NCBI RefSeq assembly: GCF_003369795.1
Contig: NZ_CP026730.1
Location: 7,369,001 to 7,433,000, forward strand
DNA from: Streptomyces sp. CB09001
Lineage (GTDB): Bacteria > Actinomycetota > Actinomycetes > Streptomycetales > Streptomycetaceae
Direction: 5' to 3'
Length of the DNA stretch: 64,000 nt
Part shown: positions 60,898 to 64,000 of the stretch, piece by piece
How positions within the stretch are numbered: the stretch's first letter is position 1
Layout of the letters: each line of letters opens with the position of its first letter
Notes under the pieces: generated by a model
Told to the model about the DNA's origin: nothing
Seen by the model: the letters and a program-made list of their open reading frames with translations, nothing else
Database searches by the model: none
Translations under genes and position numbers: made by a program

Positions 60898-62271
60898 TCA
60901 GCTCGTCGGGAAGTCGTCCGCGGTGCTGATACGGCTCTTCAGCAGCGCCCCGGACTCGGTCAGCACACCGCTGCTGCTGTAGTCGCTGCCCTCACAGGTG
61001 CCCGGTTTGAAGGCGGCGCTGCCCTCGTCCGCGTCGGAGTAGGTCCAGTTCGCGTAACTGATCTTCAGCTGGTCCAGCAGATCCAGCCAGGCGATGCTGC
61101 TCGACCGGTCCACCGCACCACCGCCGGTGGCGCTCACCGTGCCGAACTCCGAGACGAACAGGGGGAGCCGGGAGGCCGCCCGGCTCACCGTCGCCCGGTA
61201 GTTGTCCTTGTGGCTGGCGGCGTAGAAGTGGAACGCGTACATGATGTTGGTCGCGTTCACCGGGTTGTTGACCACCTCGCTCTCGTTCGCGCCGTCCGAG
61301 ACGCCCAGCGAGGACCAGCCGCGGGTGCCGACGATGACGACGGCGTCCGGGTCGGCGGCCCGGATCACCGGGATGACCTGCTCGGCATAGCTCTTGATGG
61401 CCGTCCAGCTCACACCGTTGGGCTCGTTGGCGATCTCGTAGATCACGTTCTTCTTGTCCGCGTTGCGGGCGGCGACGGAGGAGAAGAACGTCTTGGCGCG
61501 GTCGAGGTTGTAGTTCGGGTCGCCCGGCGTCAGCGTGTGGAAGTCGATCACCGCGTACATGTCGCGGGCCTCGGCCATGTCGACCAGGCCGTTCACCCGG
61601 CTGGTGAAGCCTGCCGGGTCGGTCTCGTAGCCGTCCTCCTGCACGTACATGGCGATGCGGAGCAGGTCCGACTTCCAGTCCTTCGCCAGGGCGTCCAGGG
61701 ACGTGTCGCCGTAGCACGGGCCGAACCACTGGATGCCGTGCGTGCTCATGCCGCGGAGCTGAATCGGGCGGTCGTACTGATTGCACAGATGCACACCGCA
61801 GACGTGCAGCTGGCCGTTGACGCCGACCGGTGTTCCGGTCGCGGGCGGGTCCGTCGGCGGATCGGTGACGGACCCGGCGCAGGTCACGCCATTGAGGGTG
61901 AAGGACGCGGGCGCGGGATTGGGCCCCGTGAAGGACCCCACGAACCCGAGGTCGGCCGACGCGCCCGTGGACAGGGTGCGGTTCCAGTCGACGCTGTCGG
62001 CGGTGACCGTGGCGCCCGACTGCGACCAGGCCGCGTTCCAGCCCTGGACGACTCGCTGCCCGGCGTCCGGCATCGTGAACCCGAGCGTCCATCCGTTGAC
62101 GGGATCACCCAGGTTGGTGACCTTCACCCCGGCCTGGAAGCCGCCCTCCCACTGGCTGGTGATGGTGTACTCGGCCTTGCAGCCGGTGGCGGCCTGCGCC
62201 TGGGGGCCGGCGAGCGCTGTCAGGCCGACGATCGATACGCCGGTCGCGAGCAGGGCCAAAAGGCGTTTCAA
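60898..62271 (-). CDS. Secreted cellulase: CBM2 plus GH5 catalytic domain
   Basis: A 457-residue endoglucanase. Signal peptide (LLALLATGVSIVGLTALAG), then CBM2 (CKAEYTITSQWEGGFQAGVKVTNLG, NLGDPVNGWTLGFTMP), a Thr/Pro linker (TDPPTDPPATGTP) and a GH5 domain. The acid/base is in VIYEIANEPNG and the nucleophile in LFVSEFGTV. The start is a TTG at 62271 with AGGAGGAACGC upstream. A perfect CebR box lies 36 bp upstream, indicating repression by CebR until cello-oligosaccharides are present. Confidence 0.95.
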   Translation of the reverse strand: MKRLLALLATGVSIVGLTALAGPQAQAATGCKAEYTITSQWEGGFQAGVKVTNLGDPVNGWTLGFTMPDAGQRVVQGWNAAWSQSGATVTADSVDWNRTLSTGASADLGFVGSFTGPNPAPASFTLNGVTCAGSVTDPPTDPPATGTPVGVNGQLHVCGVHLCNQYDRPIQLRGMSTHGIQWFGPCYGDTSLDALAKDWKSDLLRIAMYVQEDGYETDPAGFTSRVNGLVDMAEARDMYAVIDFHTLTPGDPNYNLDRAKTFFSSVAARNADKKNVIYEIANEPNGVSWTAIKSYAEQVIPVIRAADPDAVVIVGTRGWSSLGVSDGANESEVVNNPVNATNIMYAFHFYAASHKDNYRATVSRAASRLPLFVSEFGTVSATGGGAVDRSSSIAWLDLLDQLKISYANWTYSDADEGSAAFKPGTCEGSDYSSSGVLTESGALLKSRISTADDFPTS

Positions 62272-62306
62272 AGCGTTCCTCCTCGTACGAAGCGGACACG
62301 ATGCGA

Positions 62307-62320
62307 TGGGAGCGCTCCCA
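62307..62320. promoter_or_regulatory. CebR box of the GH5 cellulase
   Basis: The perfect palindrome TGGGAGCGCTCCCA equals the published CebR operator consensus of streptomycetes. It lies 36 bp upstream of the cellulase TTG start. Confidence 0.88.
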
Positions 62321-62420
62321 AAGCCCATCGGCCCGAGACCGTACACCCGTACGCCGGTGCGCGACAGGTGCCGGAACGCCGAACTCCCCGCCCGTGAGGC
62401 GCAGTCGGCCCCCGCTGCCG

Positions 62421-62885
62421 TCAGGTGCCGGTGGCGGACACGTGGTGGGCCAGCTCCTCGGCCAGGCGCCGCATGACCGTGCGGTTGGCGCGCCGCATCG
62501 TCACCCGTACGACGGGACCGAGCAGCCGGTCGGTGAGCGGGGCGCGTACCCAGGCGTAGGTGAACGAGACGCGGGCCCCGCCGGTTGGCAGCGCTTCGAC
62601 GTCGTAGGTTCCGTGGGCCACGCGCCGGCCCGCGGCGCTGATGTTCCGTTCCACGATGCGTCGTGGCGCCTCGGCCTCGACGACCTCGATGTCGACGTCG
62701 GTCGTCCTGCCGCCCAGCGTGGCGGTGACGGCGGCGCGCGAGCCGATGCCGCGGGCGGGGCCGCTGCAGCGCCAGTCGGAGAGGTAGTGATGCGTGAATC
62801 GCTCGTGGTGCGCCATGACGTCGAGGAAGTCGTAGACCTGCTCGGGCGTCTGGGGCACGGCGATGGACACGGTGACAGGCTTCAT
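62421..62885 (-). CDS. SRPBCC-family (START-like) protein
   Basis: A 154-residue polyketide cyclase/dehydrase-like or START-fold protein. It begins VTVSIAVPQTPEQVYDFLDVMAHHERF and has a long hydrophobic pocket strand pattern ending VMRRLAEELAHH. The ATG at 62885 abuts a palindromic operator, so the transcript is probably leaderless. It is divergent from a TetR regulator that should control it. The ligand is unknown. Confidence 0.85.
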   Translation of the reverse strand: MKPVTVSIAVPQTPEQVYDFLDVMAHHERFTHHYLSDWRCSGPARGIGSRAAVTATLGGRTTDVDIEVVEAEAPRRIVERNISAAGRRVAHGTYDVEALPTGGARVSFTYAWVRAPLTDRLLGPVVRVTMRRANRTVMRRLAEELAHHVSATGT

Positions 62886-62922
62886 GTACCACACGGTACA
62901 CACGAGATGTACCACTTGGTAC
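62886..62922. promoter_or_regulatory. Two TetR-type operators between SRPBCC and tetR genes
   Basis: GTACC-N4-GGTAC occurs at 62886-62899 and at 62909-62922, 23 bp apart centre to centre. The first touches the SRPBCC start. TACACT (62920-62925) is a candidate -10 for tetR, placing its start of transcription near the ATG at 62934. Confidence 0.7.
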
Positions 62923-62933
62923 ACTCGCTGTCC

Positions 62934-63539
62934 ATGACACGGGACGATCCGCAGCCGGCGTCGGGCACCGCCCGAGGGACGCCGGGAGACCGGCGCGCGC
63001 GGTTGGTGGAGGCCGCCGTCGACCACGTCGCGGCGCACGGCATCGCCGACCTCAGCCTGCGCCGGCTGGGTGCCGCGATCGGCGTCAGTCATCGCATGCT
63101 GATCCACTACTTCGGATCCAGGGAGCAGCTGCTCGTCGAGATCGTCCGGGCGTCGGAGCGACGCCAGCGCGCGTTGCTGGCACGGCTTCGCGCCGAGCCC
63201 GGTCGCTCGCCCGCCGACACCGCGCGGCAGCTGTGGCGGCGGTTGACGGATCCCGAAGTGGCCGGTCAGGAGCGGCTGTTCTTCGAGATCTGCGGGCAGG
63301 CGCTGCGCGGCCGCCCCGAGGCCGCCCCGATCCTCGAAGGGCTCGTGGGGGACTGGCTGGAGCCGCTCGTGCGTGCCGAGGTCGAGGCCGGTGCGTCGCC
63401 GGACGAGGCCCGCGACCGCGCCAGGCTGGGGCTCGCGACCGTCCGCGGCCTGCTGCTCGACCTGCTCGCCACGGGTGACCGTGCCGGAGTCGACTCGGCG
63501 ATGGAGGAGTTCCTCCGGCTCTACTACGGCCCCGGGTGA
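62934..63539 (+). CDS. TetR-family regulator
   Basis: A 201-residue TetR protein. The HTH is DRRARLVEAAVDHVAAHGIADLSLRRLGAAIGVSHRMLIHYFGSREQ. The C-terminal domain contains ERLFFEICGQALRG and ARLGLATVRGLLLDLLATG. It is divergent from the SRPBCC gene, with two identical-half-site palindromes between them. The ligand is unknown. Downstream, 63540-63787 contains no convincing gene. Confidence 0.92.
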   Translation: MTRDDPQPASGTARGTPGDRRARLVEAAVDHVAAHGIADLSLRRLGAAIGVSHRMLIHYFGSREQLLVEIVRASERRQRALLARLRAEPGRSPADTARQLWRRLTDPEVAGQERLFFEICGQALRGRPEAAPILEGLVGDWLEPLVRAEVEAGASPDEARDRARLGLATVRGLLLDLLATGDRAGVDSAMEEFLRLYYGPG

Positions 63540-63787
63540 CGGAGTTGCCGCGGCCGTGCGGTTGCTGACGGCCGTGTGCGCCGCCTCGGTGACCCCGTCC
63601 ATCGGCCCGCCTGCTGACCCGCGGAGAGAGGCTGCGGGCGCTCGTGCCCGCGCGGCCTGGATCTCCACACCGTCGAAAGCCCCTGCTCGGCGCGCTGGGC
63701 CGTCACGGCGGACGGCCCACCTGCCGGTGATGAGCAGCCCGGTCACCGCGCCTCCGGGGCGCCGCGGCGGCCCGCTCCGGTCGCGGC

Positions 63788-64000
63788 TCAGATCCGGCGC
63801 AGTGCGGAACTGCCCGCGAACCGTGCCGAGTCGCCCAGTTCCTCCTCGATCCGGATGAGCTGGTTGTACTTCGCCGTGCGGTCGGAGCGGGAGAGCGAGC
63901 CGGTCTTGATCTGACCGCAGCCGGTCGCCACCGCGAGATCCGCGATGGTGGTGTCCTCCGTCTCGCCGGAGCGGTGCGACATGACGACGGTCCAGCCCGC
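63788..64000 (-). CDS. eno: Phosphopyruvate hydratase (enolase), 3' end
   Basis: The last about 70 codons of enolase, running in from the right edge. AGWTVVMSHRSGETEDTTIADLAV, GCGQIKTGSLSRSDRTAKYNQLIRIEEEL are invariant enolase sequence, including the catalytic-site Lys (IKTG) and SHRSGET loop. The extreme end SARFAGSSALRRI is typical of actinobacterial enolases. The rest lies outside the window. Streptomycetes often have a second enolase gene, and this may be either copy. Confidence 0.96.
   Translation of the reverse strand, partial: AGWTVVMSHRSGETEDTTIADLAVATGCGQIKTGSLSRSDRTAKYNQLIRIEEELGDSARFAGSSALRRI

Noticed and set aside
63540..63787. Open frames between the last TetR gene and enolase
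   Set aside because: No start with ribosome site, no hydrophobic or domain pattern, and codon bias is that of a shadow frame.
1..64000. Prophage, integrative element or insertion sequence
   Set aside because: No integrase, transposase, att-like flanking tRNA, terminal repeats or phage structural genes were recognised.

Overview
The window is very GC-rich actinobacterial DNA with strong G/C bias at third codon positions, GTG/TTG starts, AGGAGG ribosome sites and many leaderless-looking promoters. Gene content points to Streptomyces or a close relative: Endo H-type GH18, snapalysin, a CebR box, a HATPase/XRE-DUF5753/DUF397/methyltransferase module, darcynin, a Rox-like monooxygenase, and many TetR, LysR and MerR regulators. 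I see no rRNA, tRNA, CRISPR array, transposase, integrase or PKS/NRPS. It reads as chromosomal, metabolically accessory sequence, ending in the 3' part of an enolase gene.

Layout. 0-7 kb: MoxR ATPase, secreted GH9 cellulase, TetR, a MerR regulator divergent from an Old Yellow Enzyme, and a PAP2 membrane phosphatase. 7-14.7 kb: NAD-binding reductase behind a long palindrome, nucleotidyltransferase, catalase, LysR divergent from an NmrA-type reductase, darcynin, aldo/keto reductase. 14.7-19.7 kb: an amino-sugar recycling operon (BadF-type kinase, sodium:solute symporter, AnmK) divergent from an RpiR/SIS regulator. 19.7-22 kb: a stand-alone truncated alanyl-tRNA synthetase paralogue preceded by a 22-codon leader ORF, then a membrane HHH protein. 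22-25.2 kb: a decay zone in which two divergent regulator/enzyme pairs have each lost their facing 5' halves, on either side of an intact LysR gene. 25.3-38.4 kb: secreted nuclease-like protein, M1 peptidase, nucleotidyltransferase, signal-less periplasmic-binding-type protein, serine hydrolase, VOC protein, hydrolase/WYL pair, two cupins, ComB-like phosphatase, YceI, large polytopic membrane protein. 38.4-43.3 kb: regulatory module (HATPase, XRE, DUF397, methyltransferase, IclR, STAS) plus DUF488 and an NTF2-like protein. 43.4-46.4 kb: transhydrogenase pntAB. 46.5-52 kb: a third beheaded tetR beside an MBL hydrolase, an intact TetR/TetX-like pair, a Rox-like rifamycin monooxygenase with a leader ORF and competing hairpins, and a DHFR-like reductase. 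52-64 kb: secreted sugar dehydrogenase, ManD-type dehydratase, histidine phosphatase, Tat metallophosphoesterase, LmbE-type deacetylase, Endo H, SUKH remnant, snapalysin, CebR-boxed GH5 cellulase, SRPBCC/TetR pair, enolase end.

The most notable signals are the two candidate attenuation leaders (upstream of the AlaRS paralogue and of the Rox-like gene), the repeated loss of the 5' ends of tetR genes in divergent pairs, and several clean operators, one of which (upstream of the NAD-binding reductase) has no regulator gene beside it. All functional calls come from reading protein motifs by eye; no database search was run.
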